Shown: positions 36,257 through 46,465 of the stretch, piece by piece
Position numbering within the stretch: the stretch's first letter is position 1
How the letters are laid out: every line of letters begins with the position of its first letter
Origin: Siphonodentalium dalli
Lineage: Eukaryota > Mollusca > Scaphopoda > Gadilida > Siphonodentaliidae
Length of the DNA stretch: 64,000 nt
Reading direction: 5' to 3'
Assembly (NCBI GenBank): GCA_032622095.1
Contig: CP136065.1
Location: forward strand, 41,453,503 to 41,517,502
Translations under genes and position numbers: made by a program
Notes under the pieces: generated by a model
The model's input: the letters and a program-made list of their open reading frames with translations, nothing else
Told to the model about the DNA's origin: nothing
Database searches by the model: none

Positions 36257-36497
36257 TATGGCACTGCATGAGCATCCATGTATGCATTTCCAATGGCATA
36301 GCGTCCAATTAGAACATTATCATAAAACGGATTTAGTGGTAAGCTAATATACTGTCGGAAGTGACTTCAATGTTCATTAATTATTATGATTATGTATATA
36401 TATCCACAGGTTTATAATTATTATGACTAGTACACTTGATTGAATACATAATGCTATCATGAGAATGAGTATCGATGAGCATGCCATGCACAATTAG

Positions 36498-36881
36498 TTG
36501 TCATCGATAGCAACATTCAGTAAATTCGCTTCTTATCGTATTATCAAGACCTCATTTGAACGAGAAAGTTACCTATCAATAACAAACCACCGAGTCGTGC
36601 AAAGCGTCCTTCTTTTCCGAACGAGGAACCATAGACTCCCAATAGAATATGGCACGTGGACCAATGCCCCATATTCGGATAGATTATGTGCCCTCTGCAA
36701 CTCAGAAATAGGCGACGAGTATCATGTCATCCTTAAATGTATTGAACCCCAAGACATACGCGTACAATACCTCCGACCATACTATTACCGGAGACCAAAC
36801 GCTAACAAGTTAGCAGCACTATTCAATAACCACAACAGAACAATTACCAAGAATCTCTGTTTTTATAAAAAAGGTCATTGA
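36498..36881 (+). pseudogene. C-terminal fragment of a non-LTR retrotransposon (LINE) reverse transcriptase protein
   Basis: The open frame of about 127 residues, without a proper ATG, carries the hallmark end of invertebrate LINE polyproteins. It has a FRTRNHRLPIEYGTW segment (residues 40-54), then a zinc-knuckle-like C-x2-C-x8-H-x4-C (Cys64, Cys67, His76, Cys81) around CALCNSEIGDEYHVILKC, and a basic tail. In intact elements this follows the polymerase domain and is thought to bind RNA or DNA. An in-frame stop sits immediately upstream and no polymerase motifs are visible there, so this is a 5'-truncated insertion. The downstream AT-rich part may be its 3' UTR. A CR1/Jockey-like group is likely but not certain. 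Confidence 0.75.
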
Positions 36882-37895
36882 TATATTTCGGAACTCTTGA
36901 GGCTACATTTTCGGACAAACAAGTAATCCCCCCCTTCAAAATATATCCGTTATAATATACTTGTTTCTTACACATGTACCAACATTTTATAAAGAAGGAC
37001 CCCAACACCAATATAATATTTTATGGCTGCAGATGCGCTTATTTGATAAGCACAACAAGTAATACAATCTGATTCCTGTTGAGGCTTAATCACTTAAACC
37101 ATTCAAAATCCATATCCATTGACTGAACACGCAACCATTACGCCGAAATTAATAACAATAACCCTATTTATCTATCAGACAAAATATAAATATAAAAGAA
37201 GCATCTTTCCCTTCCCACGCTCTCTCTCCATTCTCCATCTATATACCTTGTCTTTCACTCTATATTATCTCTCTCTCTCTACGTCTGCCTTACATATAAT
37301 GTTTGTGTTCTATTGAAATAGTGTTCAACTATCCTTTCCCAGTGTTCAGTCAGTCGAATTTTTCAAAGCAATCAAACAGAAACAAAAGGCCCATTGCCTA
37401 TTTTAAAAAAACTTAATGTCGTTTTCGCGATATATAACTTGACCAAACGTCGACCGATTAATGCATAGTTGATAAACGGATTTTTCATAGTAACATCTCG
37501 GTCGTTCTCGAAAAGCGGATGTTTTACCTGAGATATGGATTTTAAATTGTGTACTTGAGTAATCCCAGGGCGATAACTTTAAAGCACTTCAACTAAACTG
37601 ATCCCTGTTCTACGACAATATATGGAAATAAATAAAAACATCGATGCTCAACTGTTGTTAAATATATATTATTATTATTATTGGCGTACATGCGTCCTAT
37701 TACCATACTGTTGGGGATAGCATTTTGAATCTACCCATATATAAAATTTATATGTTCTTACAAGTATATGACCCAATCAAAATAGATGCACAGCGAATAG
37801 TTTTTATGAGGTTGCTGGTCATTAGCAATACATAATGGATAGAGTGTGACAAAAAACAGGTGATTCACCAAAATGGTTGCCATGCCAACGGTGTA
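36882..37895. other. AT-rich flank, probably including LINE 3' UTR
   Basis: No gene. It contains a ctctctctct tract near 37267 and an (ATT)n tract near 37665-37682. The segment runs into the assembly gap. Confidence 0.35.
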
Positions 37896-37995
37896 NNNNN
37901 NNNNNNNNNNNNNNNNNNNNNNNNNNNNNNNNNNNNNNNNNNNNNNNNNNNNNNNNNNNNNNNNNNNNNNNNNNNNNNNNNNNNNNNNNNNNNNN
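37896..37995. other. Assembly gap (100 N)
   Basis: Exactly 100 undetermined bases, the conventional size for a gap of unknown length. Sequence order or distance across it should not be trusted. Confidence 0.98.
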
Positions 37996-38639
37996 GATAG
38001 GTTTTTAATTTGATATTGTATTCCAGAGATTAGCTGTCCAGAAACTGATGCTATAGGCTAATGTAGCTTTGCGCTCAAAGATTGAGTGGCATATGATAAA
38101 AAAAATTGTTAGAAATACTGTCAATTTAATTGACATTATGTTGTATGTTTTGGGCCAAATATATAATAGTGAGTTTGCGATTTCAAACTTATACACGGGT
38201 ACGTTTACGGGTAGCTATACCCGTACCTTACACGTTCGGTCATCGACAAATTGATATATGGTATATAGAGATATACAGTAATGCGCCTTCGCTTTATTTG
38301 GCGACGTTATACAAGAGCCGTTATAGATGGTGGGCATCTTGGAATGAGTTACATTAACCAGGGAACAGGCGACGGTGGGAATACGTTCAACAATTGACTT
38401 CCACGACTAAGATAACAGTTTCAACTGAAATGAATATTGGTAAGATAGATAACTCTGGTGGAGATCGCGTATAATAAGATAAGTTTCCAGTCTTTGGGTC
38501 GTCCTGGTGCGACCGTCTCACTCTGGGCATGCAGGATTCGACCACTGAGTGGTTGTTTCTATCATTGTTGATCTTCGGCATGCATCTATTGGCTTCAGTT
38601 CGTGGTATTTCGTGGTATCTTGCAGGGGGTGTGACTAAT
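37996..38639. other. Non-coding stretch
   Basis: No gene. A small hairpin (tacgggta-gc-tatacccgta) lies near 38205-38226. Confidence 0.35.
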
Positions 38640-40585
38640 TACCGCCCGGTACCACCCGGGGACCGCCCGGGACCGCCCGGGCGGCCCCACGGGCCCGTGG
38701 ACACTATATCTCGACGTTATAACGTAGCGACATACCCAATGAGGTCAACCTAGAAAATTTTACTCGCTCCCTCGTCTCCGGCCGGTGTTATTAACCCCAC
38801 AAATGCCGATATTGGATAAGAGAGCCCGGGTGATTACGGGTGTCTTCGTGTGTTTTCGGACAGTATATTTTGGTGATGCGTGGTAGTGCAATACACCTGA
38901 GTGTTAATTCCATATATTGACTCGTTGACGCGTCCACGGCCGGTGTTATTAACCCCTCAAAATCCGGTAAAATACTTTATAAACAAAAAGAGCCCGGGAT
39001 CTCCCGGGCGCCCCCATGGGCCCGTAGACATTATATCTCGACGTTATAACGTAGCGACATACCCCACGAGGTCAACCTAGAAAATTTTACTCGCTCGCTC
39101 GTCTCCGGCCGGTGTTATTAACCCCACAAATGCCGATATTAGATAAGAGAGCCCGGGTGGTTACGGGTGTCTTCGTGTGTTTTCGGACAGTATATTTTGG
39201 TGATGCGTGGTAGTGCAGTACACCTGAGTGTTAATTCCATATATTAACTCGTTGACGCGTCCACGGCCGATGTTATTAACCCCTCAAAATCCGGTAAAAT
39301 ACTATATAAACAAAAAGAGCCCGGATCCGCCCGGCACCTGAGCGACATACCCCACGAGGTCAACCTAGAAAGTTTTACTCGCTCGCTCGTCTCCGGTCGG
39401 TGTTATTAACCCCTCAAATGCCGATATGGCTAAGAGAGCCCGGGTGATTACGGGTGTATTCGCGTGTTTTCGGACAGTATATTTTGGTGATGCGTCGTAG
39501 TGCAGTACACCTGAGTGTTAATTCTATATATTAACTCGTTGACGCGTCCACGGCCGATGTTATTAACCCCTCAAAATCCGGTAAAATACTATATAAACAA
39601 AAAGAGCCCGGATCCGCCCGGGACCGCCCGGGCGGCCCCGCGGACACTATATATCGACGTTATAACGTAGCGACATACCCCACGAGGTCAACCTAAAACG
39701 TTTCGGTTTAAATCCGCCAATATGTCTTCTAATTATTGTGAAGTTGTCAATGTATACAATATAACAAGTGCAATACCGTTTTGGTGCTAATTCATATTAA
39801 CACTTTCTCGCTTCAGACAAGCAGTTGCTGTCAAAATCAACATAATTACACCCGCTCGTGTCCAAATATAAAACTTATAGGTGTAAAGTTATTAATTTTC
39901 ATTGGAAACAAAATTGCGATATTTACGATCAGAGACGAATATTTATGATGATACGGTATTTTGCCGGATTTTCTGTGGGTTAATAACATCGGCAGTGGAC
40001 GCGTCAGCGAGTCAATATTTGGAAATCACACTCAGGTGGTATTGCACTACCATGCATCACCAAAATATACTGACCGAAATCACAAGAAGACACCCGGGCT
40101 CCCCCGTGCTCTCTTAGCCAATATCGGTATTTGTGGGGTTAATAACACCAGTCGGAGACGAGCGAGCGAGTAAAAATTTCTAGTTTGACCTCGTGGGGTA
40201 TGTCGCTACGTTATAACGTCGAGATATTATGTCCACGGGCCCGTGGGGGCGCCCGGACGGTCCCGGGCTCTTATTGTTTATATAGTATTTTACCGGATTT
40301 TGAGGGGTTAATAAAATCTGCCGTGGACGCGTCAACGAGTCAATATATGGAATTAACACTCACTGCAGGTGTATTGCACTACCACGCATCAACAAAATAT
40401 ACTTTCCGAAAACACACGAAGACATGCACCGTAATCACCGGGGCTCTCTTAGCCAATATCGGTATTTTCGGGGTTAATAACACCGGCCGGAGACGAGCGA
40501 GCGAGTAAAATTTTCTAGGTTGACCTCGTTGAGTATGTCGCTACGTTATAACGTCGAGATATAGTGTCCACGGGCCAGTGGGCCG
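38640..40585. mobile_element. GC-rich foldback element with repeated arms
   Basis: The left arm (38640-39700) has just over three tandem units of about 310-330 bp. The right arm (about 39950-40585) has two units in reverse. About 250 bp of AT-rich sequence lies between. Each unit consists of two related halves that both contain ggccggtgttattaacccc, one followed by acaaatgccgatatt and the other by tcaaaatccggtaaaatac. Each unit also carries the perfect palindrome acgttataacgt and CG-rich blocks (cccgggaccgcccgggcgg). No transposase is seen. Open frames on both strands here are not supported. Confidence 0.75.
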
Positions 40586-41738
40586 CTTGCAGGTGTTAGT
40601 CTCCTTTGTGGATCCGATCCGCCATGGGCCGTGGAGGCCCGTCAGCCCGACTGGAGGGATTCCATGGTCCACAAGGTCCCTAGGTCTGACCCTGGCGAGG
40701 CTTTCTGTGGGAGTGAAATACTCTGGGATAATGGCTTGTCAAGGGTCGGGTTTGTTAGGGCGGTCGCATCTGCATGGGAGCACCGAAAGGTTGGAAGACA
40801 CAGTTATGTATATGTAACTATACCTACATGTATGTGTAAACGTGTAAACGATTAACATTTTATTACATGGTAAGTTCTAAATACAATTACAAAAATATGT
40901 TTATTTCAAAAGTTTCTGGTCCAGCATCACAAGACAAGTGCGTCTATGGGCGCGCCATTCAGCTCAACTTGACAAGACTGATACGAGGAATGTGGTTTAC
41001 TAGACGTTTTACATGTATGAAACATGTATGACGTTTTATGGCGAAAATAATATTCGCTGTAGGAAGATGTTTACGACAGATAATATTACTCCAATAATAA
41101 TGGTACATTAATCGAGCGCGGATTTTACAATTGTCCTGTAGAACTATCTCATCCCGCTAAATACACAACATGCAACATTAATGGGATCAAGGGGCATTGG
41201 ACTCCATTTGACGGGAGACCGGCGGGCTGGACATGACTCATCGGGATCGCTCGCCGCGCTCGCGTCCTGGAATCTTGATAATATGACGTCCGCGCGGTAT
41301 CACTGGTCCGTCATGTAGTCCCATTCGGAAGATTTCCAGATTAGCCCATCATCGAATAATTGACACTAGCTATGTGTCGTTCGCTGACGATTTACTGACC
41401 GATATGACGTGTATCGCTCGGCAATAAAATAGGCGAATGTCCACTGACCGGCCTCCATTCTCGAACAGATGAGAACATGGACATTAATTCTTCATGTCAG
41501 CGGGGATCCGAAGCGGAAAAAACAATTAGGTCTCCATTTGGCCGTTAACTAAATGACGAAAATATCCACAGAGAATTAGACGCTGAGTTAAAGTTGATCA
41601 ATTGCAGTAATGGAAAATGTGAACTGTCAGCAGAAGTAAAAGCTCAGATAATCTGCGATATTCTTATTATAGTGTAGGTATATACAATATATATATACCA
41701 TATAGTGCATGTATGAGAATGTTTGCTTATGGATGCTA
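40586..41738. other. Non-coding stretch, CpG-richer in part
   Basis: No gene recognised. Overlapping frames at 40578-40855 lack motifs. A CG-rich patch lies around 41210-41310. Confidence 0.35.
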
Positions 41739-41840
41739 GACGTTTCGGCACCTGGACGTTTCGGCACCTGGGGTTGCCGTTCGGCACCTGGATATTTCGG
41801 CACCTGACTTTTCGGCACTTTGTTCTTTTCGGCACCTGCT
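41739..41840 (+). repeat. Left terminal array of TTTCGGCACCTGG units
   Basis: Five full copies and one partial copy of ttcggcacct(g), at 13-25-bp spacing. Confidence 0.85.
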
Positions 41841-42228
41841 AATTTTCAGCCCATCGAAATTATGAATGAAGACTAAATATGTTTTATTATTCTTTATTTC
41901 AATAAAACATGTAACATGGTAACAAATATAAACACTTGGTGATTAATATCTCCCTTCTGGTTATATGCTGGCTGAAAGATAAAAAACAACTTCAATGTTT
42001 TGTCCCAAACAAATAGCAATGTGCACGGCATGGACCAGAAAAGAGCGTTCCATGTTAGTCTATTCATGGTAGAAATAAAGAGCGTTTAATTGAAAACAGT
42101 ATTTGTCGGAGCAAATAAATGATTTTTTTTTCTGTTTTTGTCTTCTTTGGAGATTAATTGTCAATTTTAATATAGTGTTTATTAAGAACTCAATTGTGTT
42201 TTTTATTTAATTTAAAAGTAATATAATT

Positions 42229-42570
42229 TCATAAACAATCTGTATTAAACACATGAAGGCCGACGTCTTGAACCTTCCTGAAAACGGCTTGTGACCAGTG
42301 GAAAGCACAACCACGAATCGGGTACCCTGGAAAAAGTTGTCGAGTGGCCTGCCACATTCCAGCCTCGAATTCTAAGACAAATCGTTGGAGTCTGATGTTC
42401 GGTGGTAGTCGTTTGTCTATGGCACGGAATGTTGCATCCTGGTACCAGATTTTGGACTTGCGAGAAGTTTGCGCTCCATGTAGAACACAAGATGTCGTCT
42501 GCTGGTCTCGGTGAAGTGAACGTCCATCTGATAGAATTCAGGGGCTTTGGCCTCAAGAAAGGCTTGATTC
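42229..42570 (-). pseudogene. MULE transposase fragment, frameshifted
   Basis: On the minus strand, after a good acceptor (tgtgtttgcag), the frame opens with NQAFLEAKAPEFYQMD and RRHLVFYMERKLLAS. It then needs a frameshift to continue as WYQDATF (42427-42447). This equals the WYxDGTF motif carrying the first catalytic Asp of MULE DDE transposases. About 90-100 residues typical of the family are then missing before LEFEAGMW (42352-42375), where the usual second catalytic Asp is Glu. Next come RQLFPGYPIRGCAFHW (C-x2-H motif, 42295-42312) and SQAVFRKVQDVGL, and a stop at 42229. With a frameshift, an internal deletion and a lost tail it cannot be active. Family assignment rests on motif order and is strong. 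Confidence 0.75.
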
Positions 42571-43162
42571 ATCTGCAAACACAACAACAACGTCTAATTA
42601 GAGTGCGAATTAATCAGGCAACTGTTGCAAAAACAACAAAGTTTGATTAGAATGCGAATTAATCATATAACTGATGTTACGATACGCTATTAGGTACACC
42701 CAGATTACAATCATATCTATCTGATTACGAACGTAATTAACATAAGAGTGTTGGTGAATGTTTGAAGGTTTTTACAGTTATTCTGTTCTTTATATTGTTG
42801 AAATAAAGTGTAGTAAGCATTGTATATATTACCTCTTCGTGACATGTGGCTGGGTCAGAGGGCCCTACTACAAGTTCTACCTAACTAGGCTGGGTCATCT
42901 GGTCGTTGTGCTTGTGGCATGCGGTTGATGTTTCTAACAACGTTGGATTGTTTGGGACGACTGGCAGGAGGGGCGTCGATATCGGCATGTTTTCCAAAGG
43001 CGCCTTTTACAACGGTCCCCGTTGACCTGCCGAATGTTGACTTCAAGTGTTCTTGTTTTGCGGATTCGATTTAGTATGTACTATAGCGAATCATAACAAA
43101 CGGCGAATATTAATGCAACATCAAAGACAATATTATATTGAAAACAAAAGAAAATGAAATAA

Positions 43163-43290
43163 GTGCCGAAACGTCTTCGATGAAGTGCCGAAACGTCCAA
43201 GTACCTGGGCCGAAACAACCAAGTGCCGAAAATCCAGGTGCCGAAACGTCCAGAAAACCAGGTGCCGAAACGTCCAGGTGCCGAAACGTG
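43163..43290 (-). repeat. Right terminal array of CCAGGTGCCGAAACG units
   Basis: About six copies of aggtgccgaaacgtcc in reverse orientation to 41739-41840, with some decayed units (gggccgaaacaacc). Confidence 0.85.
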
Positions 43291-43522
43291 CTGCACCCTT
43301 GCTGATAGTGAGAATAAACTCGTTGTATTCATTGACAACTATACAACGACAATGGAAATATACCATTTTAATCTCTCTTATTTACGAATAACAACTTGAG
43401 TCGAACCGATTACAATGACCATACTATATTATACAATGTGTCCCCCATAAAACATAGTGTTAGTGATGCATAATTCTCATAAAACCACTGTCGGATACCC
43501 GTTTAGGTTTGGACGTTTCAAG

Positions 43523-43551
43523 ATGGCGGCGCCCAGTGGACAGGATAAACG
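43523..43551 (+). CDS. Putative first coding exon (29 nt) in foldback left arm
   Basis: ATG in good context (caagATGGCGG) opens nine codons reading MAAPSGQDK plus two bases, then a consensus donor (CG|GTAAGT at 43552). The AAGATGGCGGC start matches the YY1-type motif often found over the start codon of housekeeping genes in animals (established knowledge). Joined in phase to 45291-45332 it gives 22 continuous codons plus a split one. The protein is not recognised. The exon is short, so chance is possible, but two strong splice sites and a kept frame support it. Confidence 0.45.
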
Positions 43552-43581
43552 GTAAGTGTATATATTGTCTCCAAGCATCAA

Positions 43582-43957
43582 TTAAAGTGATGTGAAACAC
43601 TCCGGCAGGGCGATCAAATAGAGATTGGAGAATAATCTTGTCATAGAAGTTATTTTTACAAATATTATATCTAAATTGACAACACCCACCATCATTCTTA
43701 TATATAATTGAATGCAGTGACTGCCGGTGGCGAAATCGATTTCATTAGTTTATCGCAGATAAACGCGTCCAGATTCGAGTAGTAAATATTTACAATTTAG
43801 CATAGTTCAAACAATGTTTTCTATGGAGTGGTACGGTCGATTTGCTTCAGATTTCGGTGATGTTAGTAGAATGCTATACATTCCTCCAGTTGGCATAGCA
43901 CCTGAATAACAACATATCAGTTTCACGGACCCGATCAAGTATATAATATGTCTTTAA
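43582..43957 (-). mobile_element. TTAA-target MITE, copy B (reverse)
   Basis: Same family as 1048-1398, in reverse, flanked by TTAA at 43582-43585 and 43954-43957. The right arm of the host foldback has the empty site (caattaacggcatc), which confirms TTAA duplication and shows that insertion came after the foldback formed. Confidence 0.85.
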
Positions 43958-44885
43958 CGACATCTTTCGGTGATACACCTTAAACAGTTATGTAGGAATG
44001 TGTAGCCCCAACACCTATGTAACCAGCCTTTCGCATGACAGGCATGCGAAATGTTGTATTTGGCGTGTCAAGTGGTCATAAATTTTCGAAATTTTATCGG
44101 GGCGGCGAAATGTTCGCTTTTTCGTAATGTTATTGCCGCAAATTTATGTATTGTCCTGGGTATGTTAAGCTACCACACATCTTCGGAATGCAAAATTGGC
44201 GATATTTTTATTGTGTAACTCCGAAAAACGACCTTTGAAAATTTCTAAATGTTCAGGTTCAGATTTACAATATTTCCGATGATTCTGTTCAGGTTCAGAA
44301 ACAATTTTCGTTCAGGTTCGGACATTTTTCGTTCAGGTTCATACGCATCAAAGCAGTCGCGCTGTTATTGTGCGTGTTGTTCGTAAAACAACACGCACAA
44401 TAACAGCGCTTCTGCAGCTAGGCATTTCGCTTCTCGGTGAGGTTTTGATGCGTCTGAACCTGAACGAAAAATGTCCGAACCTGAACGAAAATTGTTTCTG
44501 AACCAGTCTGAACCTGAACAAAATCATCGGAAATATTGCGAGTCTGAACCTGAACATTTTGAAAATTTCAAAGGTCTTTTTCGGAGTTAGATAATTAAAA
44601 TATGCTGGGTTTTGCATTCCGAAGATGTGTGGTAGCCTAATCTGCCCAGGACAATACATAAATTTGCGGATCCATGACCCCATGGCAAAAACATTACGAA
44701 AAAGCGAACATTTCGCCGCCTCGATAAAATTTCGAAAATTTATGACGACTTGACACGCCAAATGCCTGTCATGCGAATTGGCATGTTACATATGTGTTGG
44801 GCATACAAATTCCTACATAACTGTTTAAAGGTGTATCACCGAAAGATGCCGTTAATTGATGCTTGAAGACAATATATGCACTTAC

Positions 44886-44914
44886 CGTTTATCATGTCCA
44901 CTGGGCGCCGCCAT
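44886..44914 (-). other. Mirror copy of the putative first exon, antisense
   Basis: On the minus strand the right arm repeats ATGGCGGCGCCCAGTGGA..GATAAACG followed by GTAAGTG, with one substitution changing Gln to His. It faces the left-arm exon and lies inside the proposed intron. If the foldback arms both retain promoter activity, transcription would converge. Confidence 0.5.
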
Positions 44915-45290
44915 CTTGAAACGTCCAAACCTATAAACGGGTATCCGACAGCGAAAACAGCCTCTTCAAAAAAACGTCGATTGAAAATAGTTTGTACCAA
45001 GAACTCGGTGACAAGTATTTGTTGTTACGGTGAGCAATAGGTTTTGAGTACCAACTGACTCGGTGTTACCGTTTCCCAAACGTATGTTCTCGTTAATTTA
45101 GGACACGTCTAACAGAATATAACCCTGGATAATAACAGGTCATATACAACGGCCAATGAAATTTCTGGAACTTATGGATATTCAACCGATTTGGCCCACG
45201 TGGCCGTCTTTTTAAAACATTCATTTGTTCCATGAATGATTATATTTTATGTAAGTTAACGTTATTTTTCGATTTGTGTTCCCACCCCAG

Positions 45291-45332
45291 ACATGAGATG
45301 GCTGACCATGCGCAGAGACCACCCAACTACAT
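45291..45332 (+). CDS. Putative second coding exon (42 nt)
   Basis: A strong acceptor (gatttgtgttcccaccccag) precedes 42 nt reading on in phase as (R)HEMADHAQRPPNY plus two bases, then the donor GTAAGA at 45333. The exon lies about 340 bp outside the foldback, which suggests that the host locus provides it. A third exon is not convincing; one possible acceptor is at 46869-46870 but its frame soon stops. Family unknown. Confidence 0.4.
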
Positions 45333-46285
45333 GTAAGAAGAGAAAACTATCAACAGTTGAAATGTGCTAACAATAGCTACACATACCTTCCCAATTTAAT
45401 TCATAGGGAAAAAAAACATTTCTTGTGACAGAAGCTCCACTTTCCCTGACTCACCACGAATATATACGAAAAGTGCAGGGAAAAGATACATCTAGTCTGC
45501 GAAATTCCATTTACAATCCTCCAACCACATCGAATTGGAGCTTGTACATATACCTTAAACTTTCAAACTTTGAGGATATTTCAAATAATTGACATTTCTG
45601 TCTAAACAAAATTACATATATGTACAATCGGTCTGAAATTTCCAAGTAATGTTGTGACAGACATGACCTTTCCAACTGTTTGCCATTTTGGCAAACGTTG
45701 GCGGAGTATAAATCAAATCCCCTAACCATGCAATGTTGCATAGTAAACAGCAACTGTGATCAATATATATATGACCCACAATACTACTCCTTGTTAACGC
45801 CCTATTCAGGAACGTGTCGACATGGGGTGCTTAATTGGTAATTTGTTAAAAATTGTATTCATGACACAACGCTAGTTGGAAACGTTACGCCAATAATAAG
45901 TTGAAACTGTTTCCATTTTCCAACCAGTAATTAGGGGGGGGGGGGGTATGTTGTTTTCAAAATAACGAAAGCATATTTATTTTATACTTTTGATCTGAAA
46001 TGGCCGTCATCTGAACATTTTCCAACCTTAGTTTGGAAAATTTCCAGCAGTTGATGAGTTTGAGGTGTCATTTGGAAAGTTCCAACCTAAGGTGATGCAA
46101 CTGGTATAACAACTCTATGCGTTTGGTCTGGTTGTTTATGGATGGGTGCAGTAGCAAATATCAAGGTGGAAACCCATTACATGCAGTAATATTGTTTATA
46201 GTTTACTCGTTTTCATAATGAAAAGCACCTGAGATTCAAAATAGTATTTCGGAGTCGCCAAGCAAATTGTGTGGAGCTTCTGCCA
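45333..46285. other. Non-coding stretch with a 13-G run
   Basis: No gene. Poly-G at 45934-45946. Around 46010-46090 there are repeats of ttccaacctaag-like motifs. Confidence 0.35.
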
Positions 46286-46465
46286 TCATTTTGTAATCGA
46301 CATATTGTTGTTGTTTTTTGTTGTTGAAGTGTTACCCGGAGAGAGAAACAAAGAGACATTCGATCATTTTTGTAATCGATATATTGTTGTTTTTGTTTTT
46401 GTTTTTTTTGTTGTTGCTGTGTTGAAGTGTTACCCGGAAAGAGAATAAAAAGACATATTTCGATC
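46286..46465 (+). repeat. Two-unit tandem repeat (about 85-95 bp)
   Basis: Both units contain tttgtaatcga, a ttgttgtttttt tract and ttgaagtgttacccgga. They differ in tract length. Confidence 0.65.

Larger units (their letters stand above)
41739..43290 (-). mobile_element. Decayed MULE element bounded by opposed short-repeat arrays
   Basis: The left end (41739-41840) has five to six copies of a roughly 16-bp unit, acgtttcggcacctgg-like. The right end (43163-43290) has about six copies of the complement, ccaggtgccgaaacgt. Between them lies a broken MULE transposase on the minus strand (42229-42570). Terminal arrays of short repeats are unusual but occur in some MULE-type elements; the link between arrays and transposase is inference from co-location. 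A clear 9-bp target duplication was not found. Confidence 0.6.
43488..44951. mobile_element. 1.46-kb foldback with exon-like arms
   Basis: Arms of about 560-600 bp run from ctgtcggatacccgttt (43488) to its complement ending at 44951. They meet at an almost loopless centre near 44359-44408 (gcgctgttattgtgcgtg and its complement). The left arm is interrupted at TTAA by a 376-bp MITE that is absent from the right arm. Arm ends carry aagatggcggcgcccagtgg, reading as an ATG start, and a splice donor. The minus-strand frame at 44348-44761 is an arm artefact. It is either a foldback transposon that captured a gene 5' end or an inverted duplication of a host promoter and first exon. Confidence 0.8.

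Noticed and set aside
42245-42556. 103-codon minus-strand frame starting MRPKPLN
   Set aside because: It is the wrong frame of the MULE transposase relic. The real motifs lie in the neighbouring frames.
44348-44761. 137-codon minus-strand frame
   Set aside because: It spans the right arm and centre of the foldback. The FRFR repeats come from gttcaggttc-like repeats and no domain is seen.
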